From Lactuca virosa (taxonomy: Eukaryota; Streptophyta; Magnoliopsida; Asterales; Asteraceae), in contig CAKMRJ010005745.1 of assembly GCA_928212115.1 (NCBI GenBank), positions 213,629,777-213,693,776 on the forward strand: a stretch of 64,000 nucleotides of DNA. The letters run 5' to 3'. Under the pieces are notes generated by a model. The model made no database searches, had not been told where the DNA came from, and saw nothing but the letters and a program-made list of their open reading frames with translations. Positions 12,780 through 24,874 of this stretch are shown in pieces (within the stretch, counting starts at the first letter, position 1; each line of letters begins with the position of its first letter). The position numbers and the translations under genes are program-made.

Positions 12780-13871
12780 CTTCGCGTCATGAGGCTTCAG
12801 TTGCCTCGAAGCGTACGCAATCACATTCCCTCTCTACATCAACACAACACCCAATCCCGAAATGGATGTATCGCAATAAACCTCAAAATCCTCAACTACC
12901 TCAAGGAGGACAAGTACCTGTGCCTCACAAAGTCTCTGGCGAAGAGTATCAAATAAATCTTGCTGCTTAGGCCCCCATCTAAACACAACATCCTTCCTCA
13001 TCAACTCAGTGAGAGGAACAACAATCTTGGAGAAGTCTCGAATGAATCTCCAATAATATCCCACCATACCAAGGAAACTCCGAATCTCAGATGGAGACTT
13101 CAGAACCTCCCATCGCATAACCACCTCAATCTTAGCTAGGTCAACCAAGATACCATTCTGATTGACGAGGTTTACTAGAAATTGAACCCCGCGCAACCAG
13201 AAATCACACTTGGAGAACTTGGCGTATAGCCTCTCCATCCTCAAAACCCCAAGAATCTCGTGCAAATGCTCCTCATGTTGCTCTCTGTTCTTCGAATTAA
13301 CCAAGATGTCATCGATGAAGACAATCACTAACTTGTCCAACATAGGCCTACACACCCAGTTCATGAGATCTATGAACAATTCCAGTGCATTGGTATGCCC
13401 AAAAGGCATCACTATGAACTCGCAATGCCCATAACGAGTTTGGATGTTTGTCTTCTGAATATCCTCCTTTCGCACCCTCTTCTGATGGTAACCAGACCTC
13501 AGATCGATCTTGGAAAACCAAGACACCCCCTGCAACTTATAGAAAAGATCATCAATTCTTGGCAACGGATAACGGTTCTACACCATCAGCTTGTTCAATT
13601 ATTGGTAGTCAATACACATCTGATGTGAACCGTCCTTCTTCTTGACAATCAGGATCGGTGCTTCCCACGGCAAACTACTCGGCCGAATAAACTCCTTTCC
13701 TAACAGCTCATGAATATGAGAGGATAACTCCTGCATCTCGGGTGACGCAAGGCGATACGGTGCCTTAGCAATCAGCGCCACACCATGGATCACGTCGATC
13801 CGAAACTCCACCTGCCTCTTTGGAGGCACACAGGGCAACTCCTCTGGAAAAACATTAGGGAAATCAAGCAC
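12780..13871 (-). pseudogene. G1 reverse transcriptase / RNase H start, broken
   Basis: The frame 13871-13599 covers the pre-RT segment (PNVFPEELPCVPPKRQVEF). The frame 13565-12834 covers RT: FSKIDLRSGYHQ, VMPFGHTNALELF, the FIDDILV catalytic box near 13310-13330, and GYYWRFIRDFSK. RNase H begins VYCDTSISGLGVVLM. Stops around 13566-13598 separate the two frames. Coding similarity fades below 12830, where Copia-B sequence begins. The family enzyme copies element RNA into DNA. Confidence 0.82.
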
Positions 13872-13964
13872 AATAGGAACATCAGAGATGGAAATCGATC
13901 TCTTTTCATCAATTCAGCTATCAACCACATATTCCAGATTACCCATGCACCCATTATGCAAACA

Positions 13965-14310
13965 CTACCTCACCCTGGCGGCAAAGTAGAAAGTCGACCC
14001 TGATCCGGTACACTCGCCGTAAATGGTAAGCACTCCCCCACTAGGATATCGAACTGTCACCAATTGCCGCTCACAGTTAATCAGAGCTCCAAACCGGCTC
14101 AACCAATCCATACCCACGATAAGGAAGACATCTCCCATCGTAATAAGGATAAGGTCTATCATATACCCAACACCAAACATCTCAATCCATACCCACGATA
14201 ACGCAGACATCTCTCATCCGCTATAGAAATACTCAATGGTCTACTCAAAGCCTCACGTACAATGCTAAAATCACGGCAAAAGGATGATGACACAAAAAGA
14301 TCGACTCGCA
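13965..14310 (-). pseudogene. G1 aspartic protease, broken
   Basis: On the minus strand the segment around 14330-14290 reads LVLFDSGASRS, with the aspartic DSG motif, and continues as VWIEMFGVGYMIDLILITMGD and VIVGMDWLSRFGALINCERQLV, the conserved C-terminal half of chromovirus proteases. Frames are shifted around 14215. An intron-like gap separates it from gag, as in G2. Confidence 0.72.
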
Positions 14311-14599
14311 CCCGAGTCGAATAACACTAGATCAGGTACAAAATTCACAAGGAAAGTACATTATAGGAGCAATATCATAATCAAACATAAAACAAATCAA
14401 CCAAAATAATACTAAAGAAACACATATTATCCATGATGTTCAGTGTTGATCGGACCTGCTATGACGTCAGCTGAAATCCTCTCCCTCGAGCCCTCGCGGC
14501 CTTCCCATTTCGTCCATCAGTAATACGCAAGGTAGTAGGAGCAGGAGCTTGAACCGTCATCGATGCAAGTTCACGACACACGGACCTCAAATGACCCGT

Positions 14600-15560
14600 C
14601 TAGTTTCAATTGAAGAAAACCCAAAAATCCCTTGGGGAAATCATTTGCCATATGCCCCACCTTGCTACACATGTAGCAGATAGTCGCTGACTGACACGAT
14701 CCCTCATGCCCCTTCTCGCACTTCCTGCAAGTGCGACCCTTCTAGCCTCCAGCTCTCGAGACAGTGAGTTTGAACCGCTTAGTCGCCAGTTGCGACTGCA
14801 CTGGCCTCCCATCTCTCCCCTGAGTCTCCAACTCAATCTCTCTCTTCCCGGCATTAGTCTGCAGCTCAACCAATGTCTGATATGAATTGTTCCCCACGAA
14901 CTCACATATATTTTTCCTCAGGATACTCATATGCCGACTCACACGTGTCTGCTCCAAAGACACGTGCTCAGGGCAAAACATGGCCCTCTCATGGAACATC
15001 ATAGTTATCTTAGTCACCATCTTTGTCTTCTGCTTGAGAGACAGGCACTCCTGGGCCAACTAACCACTGGTACAAACTCATCTCTGAACATCTCAGTAAA
15101 TATTTCTCATGTCACCGCAGAACGCTCCGCAAGAGAATATTTAGTCGTCACAAACTTCCACTAATCCTTAGCTCCCAAGCGAAGTAGGTTCAGCGCAAAG
15201 TGAACCCTCAAATTCTCTGGACAGGAGCAAGTGTAGAAACAACCTTCAACATCAGAAATCCATCTCATTGCCACAATCGGGTCTTGGATCCCGTCAAAAT
15301 CTGGTAGCTTCGTGTTGTTGAACTCCCGCTACCACAATGAATCACCCCCCCCCCTGCAGTCTTGCAGCAGCAACGGTTGTGGTCGTTGCGGCAGCAGCAG
15401 CCTCAATGACGGAGGCATAGCGCTCGTCAAAAGTGTCGATCAGTGCAGTCTTAATAGACCCCGAGCATGTCTGGTATGGCCTTTCTGGTCGCCATGGCCA
15501 CCTCGACGGAAATGATCCTACAGATCTCATCATCACTGGCACTCGGCTTCTTAGGGTCGC
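14600..15560 (-). pseudogene. G1 gag, broken
   Basis: Matching G2 gag segments are visible on the minus strand: FHERAMFCPEHVSLEQTRVS near 14990, YQTLVELQTNAGKREIELET near 14850, and a degraded zinc knuckle region near 14710-14650 (CRKCEKGHEGS-like, then TCVARWGIW in a shifted frame). The N-terminal part lies at 15560-15060. It has a C-run (about 15347-15354) and several stops. Non-functional. Confidence 0.7.
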
Positions 15561-16094
15561 TGAAGCCTGAAACTCAGGTAACCACCATACTGGAACACAC
15601 AAGAAAACTATCAGATCAGGATAAAGTACACACACAAACACTTACACACTCCTGCAAGTTCCTTAGTACCCTAAGATTCCTTCTTGAATCACGTACGGAG
15701 GCTCAATGACCAGCTGGTTTGGATCATGTGGATAGTAAAAATTTTATTTGTTGGATGTCTTAATTGTGTGGCGGAGGTTGCTTGCTAAATGTTGCAGTTG
15801 TAGTGAAACATCCCAAAAACACGGTCTAAAAATTTCGTTATAATTTAATAATAAAAATCCTAGTGATCATATGTCATAGAAAAATCATAAACAATGTATC
15901 TCCGAATACTGTAACAACTGTCATAAATATTAGAATATAAACATCCCAGGCTGATCAAATGGTGTGTGCACTGCAATCTTCCTGAGCTCCTCTTTTGAAA
16001 ACTGAGTACCTGAAACCAAAACTAAAAACTGTAAGCACAAAGCTTAGTGAGCTCCCCCAAACTACCACATACCATACTCATAACATATAACAAT

Positions 16095-16570
16095 CACATA
16101 ACTCTGGGACTACTCCCAACTGCATCGGGACGAATCCCGGCATCGGCTTACCCGGCATCGGACTCCTGCCCGGCATCGGGCTCACCCCGGCATCCGACCG
16201 CATCGGGCATCGGGCTCACCCCGGCATCGGGCTTACCCCAGCACATACACAGCATAACATATATCATAAACACATAACATAATCACATGATCTGCATCAG
16301 GCTTGCCCCGGCATCGGACCAAAGCCCGGAACATATAATCATAACATATAAACTAGCATACATCGGGCTTGCCCCGGAACATATACTGCATGGCATAATA
16401 ACTAACATACATCGGGCTTGCCCCGGCATCGGGCTTACCCCGGAACACTTAACACATAACACATATACCTGCATGAATCACAAAGACATCAAGCATTACT
16501 TAACTACTTCTCGGGACAGCCCCGGCATCGGACCGAGGTCCAGAAACATATAAACTGCATCGGGCTAACC
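16095..16570. repeat. Minisatellite of GCATCGGGCTTACCCCG type in the G1 LTR
   Basis: The words CATCGGGCTTGCCCCG, CATCGGGCTCACCCCG and CATCGGACC recur more than ten times at irregular spacing, separated by ACATA-rich spacers. The repeats are short and variable, with no constant spacer length, so this is not a CRISPR array. Confidence 0.85.
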
Positions 16571-16836
16571 CCGGCATACTCTACTACTTAAACGGGTCGG
16601 TATTGTGGCCGTAGACTCGTTCCTACTGGAAGGAAACTCACCTCACACTACTGAAGTCCCGCTGACAAAACCATAGCTGCTCGATGACAGATTCCTGATC
16701 TATAAATATCAAAATAACACCCAATTAATAATTGGGTTCTATCACATATCCATAATTCCATGCTTGGGGTAAAAGACTACTTTACCCTTAACTTAGCTTG
16801 ACTCAGTCCCAAGGCCCAATCCAAAGGCCCAAGGTC

Positions 16837-16841
16837 CAACT
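16837..16841. repeat. Target-site duplication of Copia-A (left)
   Basis: CAACT directly precedes the left LTR and recurs at 24686-24690 directly after the right LTR. A 5-bp duplication is normal for copia integrase. Confidence 0.95.
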
Positions 16842-17638
16842 TGATAGGCTTTATGCAAACAATCCTATGTGTGCATACAACCCTAATTGGATCTATGTTT
16901 TCACTATAAGACATACAACTATATGAACACAAAATAAACCCTGGCATGCTTCTATTATTTTCAAAAATCATATAGAAGTGTAGTAGACATACCTTTGTTG
17001 TTATATTGCAATAACAACTAGTTTCCTTGATCTCTTGAACTCTTGAAAGCAAGCACCACAATTGTAGTGCCTCTAATGGCTCACAAACACCTTGAAGCAA
17101 GAAGGCAATTAAGAGAGAGAGGGGAAGGATGCTAATTTCGGCCCTAGGGTTTCCCTTGGAATCAAGTGGCCTAAAATTGAAGCATAGGGCATCTATTTAT
17201 ACTGTAGGGTGCTAGGGTTTCAGTCTAAACCCTAATGGATAGCTTAGCCACCAAGCAGCCCAAGGAACCTTCTGGAATGAGGCCCTTGGACGAAAATATG
17301 ATGATCCCTCATCATAATTTCGTTCCCCCTTAGTCCATTAGGTTTCCCAGCCCAAAACTCAACTATCACACATTTGACAGTTTATACCCCTTTAATTTAA
17401 TTAATCTCTTTTAGTCACCAAATTAATTCCTAATTAATTTATGACTAATACTAATTAAATAAATATGATTTCTCCTTTAATATATTATTCTTATAATATA
17501 TTAATAAACCATAATATCTTCTCTCTCATATCAAATTACCTTGTCAAGTTGCTTTGGTGAAGGCAACCCAAAAGGACCATGCACACTCGGGTCAAGTACA
17601 TACCAAATATAGTTACGGACTTAGACACTAATCCAACA
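16842..17638 (-). repeat. Copia-A 3' LTR
   Basis: The plus strand starts TGATAGGCTTTATGC and ends CACTAATCCAACA, 797 bp. It matches the copy at 23889-24685 except at 16963. Confidence 0.95.
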
Positions 17639-17652
17639 GTCTCCCACTTGGA
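17639..17652 (-). promoter_or_regulatory. Copia-A polypurine tract
   Basis: The minus strand reads CCAAGTGGGAGAC immediately upstream of the 3' LTR. This is the expected position of the plus-strand DNA primer. Confidence 0.75.
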
Positions 17653-18474
17653 TAAGTCTAGTAACTACATCTCACATATGACTTCCGTATCCGATTAGCA
17701 TTCGTAGCTTTCAATAGCCGCTGTCAACTCTGACCAATAATCTGTCCTTCAGATAAGGGATCGTATAATCCTCTGTTCTAGATATCATGCTAACAATACT
17801 TATTGTTTAGCATTTTATTTCTTGATCTCTGATTTGTTCGACATAGAACTCAGTTGAACACATCAACTTCATCCTGACCGGGCCCGGCACATAAGTCAAA
17901 CCAAATCATCAAGTGGCCAAGATATCGCTTTTATTCTCATAGAATAAAAGGAACAGAAAAACGTCGACTAATATGCCTTTATCATTTACTAGTTAAACCA
18001 CACACAATAATGCGTTTTATAACATCAAGTTACTGATGCGTTTTCGCATTATCAATGTATAATCAACTAGCAAACAATAACCATATCTCTAGGTTTAAAG
18101 ATTATATGATATTATCATCTTGCGATCACTTGTGATAACATTCATGAAGTGATACCAGCAAGTGTGGGTCTATTCCAATGCTCAATACAAATCTCATAAG
18201 CACTCATAAACTTTGCAGCAAACCTTTGCTATGTCTAAAACTTTTCAGACAATCTACAAACAAATTTATGAAAATCTTCCTTCATATCTACTTCCAACAT
18301 ATGAACGATTGTGGACTGTTCGAATAATGTTATTATTCAGGAAGTCAAAACATGCAAAATTGAAACAATAGATAAATAATCAACACAGGATAGAAGCTTT
18401 CTTATAAATAACACACCTTTATTTAATCATCAAATGTTGAATACATGATCATCCATTACAAGTTTCCTACCTAT
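17653..18474. other. Copia-A 3' untranslated internal region
   Basis: About 0.8 kb lies between the end of pol and the polypurine tract. It contains no ORF of note and no recognisable domain. Confidence 0.7.
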
Positions 18475-21400
18475 CTAATCTAAACTAATATCGTCCTTCA
18501 GCCCTACGCTCCTAGCGTGCTGCAAATGCTTAACCCTACTCAGTCCCTTCGTGAGGGGATCTGCTAGGTTATCTTCTGACGATACCCTCTTCACAAGAGG
18601 AGTCCCTCTTCTACTCGATGTCTAATAAAATGGTATTTCCTGTCGATATGACGAGATCTGCCATGATCCCTTGGTTCCTTGGTTAAGGCAACCGCTCCTT
18701 CATTATCACAGAAAATTTCCATGGGCTCTTTTATGGATGGCACAACTCCAAGGTCTCCAATGAAGTTCTTCAACCATATAGCCTCCTTTGACGCCTCGCT
18801 CGCCGCAATGTACTCTGATTCGCACGTTGAATCAGCTACGGTTTCTTGCTTGGAACTTTTCCAAGTCACTGCTCCTCCATTCAGGGTAAAGACCCAGCCC
18901 GACTGCGATCGGTAATTATCCCGATCTGTCTGGAAACTAGCGTCACTGTACCCTCGCACCCTTAAGTCATCACTCCCACCCAGGACTAGAAACCATTCCT
19001 TAGTCCTTCGTAGGTACTTAAGAATATTCTTGACAGCAATCCAATGTGGAAGCGTAAGGTACCCTTGATATCTGCTGACCATGCTCAAAGCGAAAGCCAC
19101 ATCAGGGCGAGTACAGGTCATAGCGTACATAATTGAGCCAACTGTGGAAGCGTAAGGTACTCGGCTCATATCAGCTATTTCTGCCTCTGTACTCGGGCTC
19201 TGAGTCTTACTCAGTTTGGTATTGCATTGGATTGGTAACTCCCCTTTCTTGGAATTTTCCATACTAAAACGTTTTAGTACCCTTTCCAAGTATGTATCCT
19301 GACTGAGTCCTATCAGTCTCTTACTTCTGTCTCTCACTATCCTTATTCCCAGAATATATGCAGCCTCTCCGAGGTCCTTCATAGCAAAACACTTCCCAAG
19401 CCAGGACTTGACCTCCTGCAATGTTGGGATGTCGTTTCCTATGAGTAGTATGTCATCGACATACAATACGAGGAAGCTCACTATACTCCCACTGGCCTTG
19501 ACATATACACATGACTCATCTTCATTTCGCAGAAAGCCAAACTCTTTGACCTTCTCGTCAAAACAAAGATTCCATCTGCGAGACGCTTGCTTTAATCCAT
19601 AAATGGATTTCTCAAGCTTGCACACTCTATTTGGATGCTTTGCATCGACAAAACCCTCTGGCTGATTCATGTAAACATCCTCAGCCAACTTCCCATTTAG
19701 GAAAGCGGTTTTTACGTCCATCTGCCAAATTTCATAATCATGAAACGCAGCTATCGCAAGCATTACCCTAATAGACTTTATTTTCGCAACTGGTGAGAAG
19801 GTCTCATCATAGTCAACTCCAGGAGTTTGAGTAAAGCCCTTCGCGACCAATCGCGCTTTATAAGTGTGCACCTTCCCATCCATGTCTGTCTTCTTCTTGA
19901 AGATCCACTTGCACCCGACCGTCTTACGACCTGGCACATTGTCAACCAAATTCCAAACTTGGTTGTCATACATGGACTGAATCTCGCTATCCATTGCCTC
20001 TTTCCATTTAACAGACTCTGGGCCTGCCATGGCTTCCTTGTAGCTGTTAGGTTCGTCCAGATTTACTAGTGTACTATCACTAATAAACGTATCCCCGTCA
20101 GTAGTAATATGGAAACCATAAAATTGGGGTGGAACAACAACTCTACTTGAACGTCTAAGAGGTAAGGACTGGTCAATAGGTTCAACAGGAGTTTCCTCCT
20201 CAGGTTGCATGCCAGTGTCAGAGGTTCCTTCTTCTCCTGACTCTTGAAGCTCTTCAAGGTCAATCTGACTCCCACTGTCTCCTTGGCTTATGAGTTCTCT
20301 TTCTCTGAAAACCCCTCTCCTAGCAACAAAGACAACATTGTCATTTGGTCTATAGAAGAGATAACCAAAAGACTTCTGTGGATAGCCGATGAAATAACAC
20401 TTCTCACTACGAGGTTCTAGCTTGTCGTGAGTCTCTCGTCTTACAAAAGCTTCACAACCCCAAACCTTGATATGTGCTAACGAGGGAGCTTTCCCTGTCC
20501 ACATCTCGTGAGGCGTTTTGGTAACCTTCTTGGTGGGAACTAAGTTAAGGATATGGGCGGCAGTCTCCAAGGCATACCCCCAGAATGAGATTGGTAACGA
20601 AGCACGACTCATCATAGAGCGAACCATGTCCAACAAGGTTCGATTACGTCTCTCAGCCACACCATTCAATTGTGGTGTTCTAGGAGGCGTCAATTGTGAA
20701 ACTATTCCACACTCTTTCAGATAGTCGTGAAACTCAAGACTTAGGTACTCTCCCCCTCGATCAGATCGAAGCATCTTGATTTTCCTGCCCAACTGATTCT
20801 CTACTTCATTCTTGAACTCTTTGAACTTTTCAAAAGTTTCTGACTTTTGCTTGATTAAGTAGATATATCCATATCTGCTATAATTGTCTGTAAAAGTCAC
20901 GTAGAAGCGACAAGCGTCCCTTGTGGTGGATCTAAAGGGTCCACATACATCTGTGTGTATGAGATCCAATACACCCTCACCCCTTTCACATGTGCCAGTA
21001 AAGGGTGACTTGGTCATCTTCCCAAGTAAACAAGACTCACACACGTCATCGTCCCTAAGGTCGAAAGACTCCAAGACTCCATCCTTTTGGAGTTGGGCTA
21101 TGCGTTTCTTGTTCACATGGCCAAGGCGACAATGCCACAAGCATGCTTTGTCCAAACTTGTGGACGAATCAATATTCAAAACATCATTTCCTAAATTATC
21201 AATAACTAACACAGATTCATAAATCCCATTACAAGGTAATGCATTGAAATAAAAGACACCATTCAAATAAGCATTAATAGAACCATTACTATTATCAAAT
21301 GAATATCTGAAACCTTGTCTAAACAAACCATGAAAAGAAATGATGTTTCTTGCCATATCTGGCGAATAGCAACAATTATTTAAATCTAGCCCTAACCCAT

Positions 21401-21764
21401 TACTCAACACTAAGGAATAAACTCCGATCTTGGTTACTGGTGAAGACTTCTTGTTTCCCATGATCAAGCTTATCCTTCCATGCTCCGCTTCCCTACTTCT
21501 TTTTAGGCCCTGCATATCAGAACAAATGTGGTAACCACACCCTGTATCAAGAACCCATGAAGTAGCAAATGATGAGTTTTTAGATTTAATTAAATACATA
21601 CCTGCGAAGGTGGGTTTTATCTTCCCATCCTTAATATCTTGCAGATATTTAGGGAAGCTTCGTTTCCAGTGGCCCTTCTGGTGGCAATAGAAGCACTCTG
21701 CTTCCTTGGGGTCAGAAGAGGGCTTAACAGAACCTGCTTTGGTCCCACTAGAAGAAGAACCATC
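18475..21764 (-). pseudogene. Copia-A pol (1002-codon open frame plus shifted C-terminus)
   Basis: A frame open from just after the gag stop runs to 18591. From the ATG at 21599 it encodes 1002 residues. Visible in order: protease (WVLDTGCGYHICSD, DTG active site); GAG-pre-integrase HHCC (WHCRLGHVNKKRI then CESCLLGK); integrase core with catalytic D in HTDVCGPF, D in RSDRGGEY and E in GVAERRNRT; RT with YDETFSPVAKIKSIR, MDVKTAFLNG and YVDDILLIGND; RNase H with CDNEGAVALTKEP. The frame ends early after HFIRHRVEEGLLL. The conserved C-terminal tail (SSEDNLADPLTKGLSRVKHL) follows in a shifted frame to a stop at 18475, so there is a small indel near 18592. Apart from this and the upstream nonsense codon, coding capacity is well kept, consistent with youth. 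Confidence 0.92.
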
Positions 21765-22499
21765 TTAGGTCTTACCCTTATGGTGGCTCTTGTAAGGAGC
21801 CTTCCTCTTCTTTCCCTTTCCTTGGCCAATTGCCAACACAGGAGCAGCTACAGTAGAGGATGATGCAACAGATTTGTCCTTGAGGTTGCTCTCAGCTGTC
21901 CTCAGGAGCCCTTGAAGCTTACTTAGGGTGACCTCTTCCTTATTCATGTGGTAGGTCATTCTGAACTGGCTGTAGCAGGAAGGCAAGGAGTGGAGGATGA
22001 TGTCGATAGCCAAATCCTCATCAAACTTAACATTAAGTTTGAGAAGACGATCAACATATCTTTGCATTCTTTGCAAATGAGCAGTTAGGGATTCTCCACT
22101 CCCCATCTTAGCGGTGATCATGTTGGTGATGATCTCATAGCGCTCTTGCCTCGCGCTCTGGTGGTACCTGTCCAGCAAATTTTGATGCATCTCATATGGA
22201 TACATGTCCTCATAGGACTTTTGGAGTTCGAGGTTCATGGTGGCCAACATGATGCAATGAACTTTCGTTGCATCACGCTCGTGGGCCTCAAAGGCGGCCA
22301 TCTCTTCAGGAGTAGCTTCTTCTGGGTTGATCCTTTCAAGCTTCTCGTCTAGGACATATTCTTTGTCCTCATAACGAGTTATCATGCGAATGTATCTCAT
22401 CCACTCGTTGAAGTTCGAGCCATCAAATGTCACTTTTTGACACAGGTTCATCAACGAGAATGACCCAGAAGTGTTGTTGTTTGCGTTTGCGTTTGACAT
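21765..22499 (-). pseudogene. Copia-A gag, ends at a premature TAA in frame with pol
   Basis: The ATG at 22499 opens 244 codons beginning MSNANANNNTSGSFSLMNLC, with copia Gag helices (QERYEIITNMITAKMGSGES, MQRYVDRLLKLNVKFDEDL). A TAA at 21767-21765 stops it, yet the same frame continues into the knuckle and pol (22499 minus 21599 is a multiple of three). The knuckle after the stop reads CFYCHQKGHWKRS, so the fourth ligand Cys is replaced by Ser. I read the stop as a nonsense mutation, because plant copia elements normally use one continuous frame. Readthrough cannot be excluded. Confidence 0.88.
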
Positions 22500-23875
22500 C
22501 TGAAATAGAAAGGAACAAAGTTTGATTAGAATGAATCCCTAATTAAACACCCACATGAGAAATTAGGGCTAGGATCCAACAACATTATTTACAACTTAGA
22601 AAAGGGATGCCGTAATCTAAAAGTAAATAATTTGAAGGTAAGTGAATGACGATTCACTAATTTTCACCATCAAAAACGAAAGAGGTTAAGTTTTAAATGT
22701 ATTTGAAAATTCCTAGATTTCTTTTGAGATTCATTGAACATTTCAATGGCATGTTTAAATCTCGATATGCACTTCAAATTTGCGACTGGGATGCCGAGGA
22801 TCGCAAACAAGTTTGTGAATAACCATGCGAATCATCATGGTGCACTCAATGTCTTCATCACCTAATCAATGTGCTGGTTAGCCACGCACGCTCCATTGAT
22901 CTATGATAAGACATCGAGCCACCCTTTGTCACCAATGTCAATCCCAAATTAGTGTGCTGGTTAACCACGCACGCTCCACTAACGTTTGACAGGGGTACAA
23001 AGTGTAATTCCATGGAATAGCATCATTTTCACATTTTACCCTAAAGTAACTAAGAGTAGGAATTTGTAAAACAATGTAGTTACTTTAATATTTCCATTAT
23101 ACTTATAATGAGGAATTAAGTGCCCTATCCTATCCGTTCGGCTAACGACCCTCCACCAGTCAAGCAAGCGGTAGATGTGAGTGTACATCCATTAAGCGCC
23201 ATTTTATAGGCAGCAACCTTATACCCACCTTATAGACTGGCTTCGTGAATGAGGCCTACTAGCGATAAGACTAGCTTATTCTTATACATATATATAATAA
23301 TTAATCTTATAATATCATAATTGTATAAGGGTGTATTTTAAAACATTTTAAAATACTAGTGTCTTTGTTGCATTTAAAATTTTCGAAAATTAGACAATTT
23401 AATTTAAAATTTTAAACACCAAAAATCTTTGATTTAATAATTATCAAAATTAAACAATTAATTTAAATTATTAAATCATGAAGGATTATCATAAAATTAA
23501 ACAATTAATTTATCTTAATCCTTTTTATCCCCTAGATTTCGAAATTTATGGAAAGGATAATTCAAGATCTTCAATTATCTAGTTTAAACAATTAAGTTGA
23601 TAATCACAAAGATGGCATTATCCAAATCCCTAAAAAAAAATTTGGGATCTTGTCTTGGGGGGCAAGGGATTTTCGAAATCCCTAGGGTTTCATAACCCTA
23701 ATTTCGAAATTTGGAGGCTAGGCAAAAAGGGTTTAAGAACCCTACAAAAAATCGCCAACTAGGGTTTCTTAACCCTATTTTCGAAAAACACCAAGCCTTA
23801 GGGTTTACTTGCCATAAACCCTAATTTGTCAAATTCATAATATGTATCAAATCAAATTGAAAACAAAAACCAAAG
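22500..23875 (-). other. Copia-A leader between primer binding site and gag
   Basis: About 1.4 kb of non-coding sequence, homologous to the Copia-B leader at 10533-11823. It contains several direct repeats of GTGCTGGTTAACCACGCACG type (22870-22980). Such long structured leaders may hold packaging signals; that is inference. Confidence 0.75.
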
Positions 23876-23888
23876 GCTCTGATACCAC
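23876..23888 (-). promoter_or_regulatory. Copia-A primer binding site (initiator tRNA-Met type)
   Basis: The minus strand reads GTGGTATCAGAGC directly after the LTR end. It is the same type as in Copia-1 and Copia-B. Confidence 0.9.
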
Positions 23889-24685
23889 TGATAGGCTTTA
23901 TGCAAACAATCCTATGTGTGCATACAACCCTAATTGGATCTATGTTTTCACTATAAGACATACAACTATATGAACACAAAATAAACCCTGGCATGCTTCT
24001 ATTATTTTCGAAAATCATATAGAAGTGTAGTAGACATACCTTTGTTGTTATATTGCAATAACAACTAGTTTCCTTGATCTCTTGAACTCTTGAAAGCAAG
24101 CACCACAATTGTAGTGCCTCTAATGGCTCACAAACACCTTGAAGCAAGAAGGCAATTAAGAGAGAGAGGGGAAGGATGCTAATTTCGGCCCTAGGGTTTC
24201 CCTTGGAATCAAGTGGCCTAAAATTGAAGCATAGGGCATCTATTTATACTGTAGGGTGCTAGGGTTTCAGTCTAAACCCTAATGGATAGCTTAGCCACCA
24301 AGCAGCCCAAGGAACCTTCTGGAATGAGGCCCTTGGACGAAAATATGATGATCCCTCATCATAATTTCGTTCCCCCTTAGTCCATTAGGTTTCCCAGCCC
24401 AAAACTCAACTATCACACATTTGACAGTTTATACCCCTTTAATTTAATTAATCTCTTTTAGTCACCAAATTAATTCCTAATTAATTTATGACTAATACTA
24501 ATTAAATAAATATGATTTCTCCTTTAATATATTATTCTTATAATATATTAATAAACCATAATATCTTCTCTCTCATATCAAATTACCTTGTCAAGTTGCT
24601 TTGGTGAAGGCAACCCAAAAGGACCATGCACACTCGGGTCAAGTACATACCAAATATAGTTACGGACTTAGACACTAATCCAACA
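23889..24685 (-). repeat. Copia-A 5' LTR
   Basis: 797 bp, with a TATA box TATAAATA on the minus strand at 24248-24241 as the likely core promoter. It is flanked on the right by the target duplication CAACT (24686-24690). Confidence 0.95.
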
Positions 24686-24711
24686 CAACTATGGCTCAAA
24701 GCCCAACATAT

Positions 24712-24874
24712 GGCCCAATTTTCCAAATTGGGCCCAAACCTTTACATGGTCATAAGTAAAGGTCCAACTACTTAGTCCAGTCCAAACATTTGGCATTTCT
24801 AATGGCCCAATATCATATAATCATTAAGGCCCAAACTATGGCCCATCTATGGCCCAATTTTCCAAATTGGGCCC
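24712..24874. repeat. Two copies of a 24-bp perfect palindrome
   Basis: GGCCCAATTT followed by its inverted complement AAATTGGGCC around a TTCC/GGAA core occurs at 24712-24735 and 24851-24874. Related arms appear at about 52997-53040 and 53184-53207 in another LTR remnant. Confidence 0.9.

Larger units (their letters stand above)
12693..15803 (-). mobile_element. G1: Ty3 chromovirus internal region, decayed (gag to RNase H)
   Basis: On the minus strand, from right to left: gag (about 15560-14600), protease (about 14310-13965), RT (13871-12900) and the start of RNase H (about 12900-12780), where Copia-B is inserted. It is closely related to the plus-strand element G2. The chromovirus (Tekay-like) assignment rests on the G2 relative, which keeps the C-terminal region. 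Confidence 0.8.
15804..16841 (-). repeat. G1 LTR, downstream part (interrupted by Copia-A)
   Basis: On the minus strand this is the R/U5-like part of a long LTR, ending GGGATGTTTCA at about 15804. It contains a GTGAGT donor-like site (16636-16641), a minisatellite, and the conserved block GAGCTCACTAAGC / TTACAG / TTTCAGGTAC near 16060-16005. Its upstream part resumes at 24691 beyond Copia-A. The LTR totals about 2.8 kb without the insertion. Confidence 0.65.
16842..24685 (-). mobile_element. Copia-A: complete, very young Ty1/copia element, 7844 bp
   Basis: It has two 797-bp LTRs, a 5-bp target duplication, a primer binding site, a polypurine tract and nearly intact gag-pol, all on the minus strand. 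By eye the LTRs differ at one site (16963 A, 24010 G), a CpG-type transition. By the usual LTR-divergence argument this means very recent insertion. It sits inside the G1 LTR. The coding region has an in-frame stop between gag and pol, a zinc knuckle missing its last Cys, and a frameshift near the end of RNase H. It probably could not move on its own and may have been mobilised in trans. The lineage (Tork/TAR/Angela-like) is not resolved. Confidence 0.95.

Noticed and set aside
16095..16570. Regular short repeats resembling a CRISPR array
   Set aside because: Units are variable and partly overlapping, spacers are not of constant length, and the sequence sits in an LTR of a plant retrotransposon.
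21765..21767. Programmed stop-codon readthrough between gag and pol of Copia-A
   Set aside because: Gag and pol share one frame, so readthrough is formally possible. But the adjacent zinc knuckle is also damaged and a frameshift follows later, so a plain nonsense mutation is simpler.
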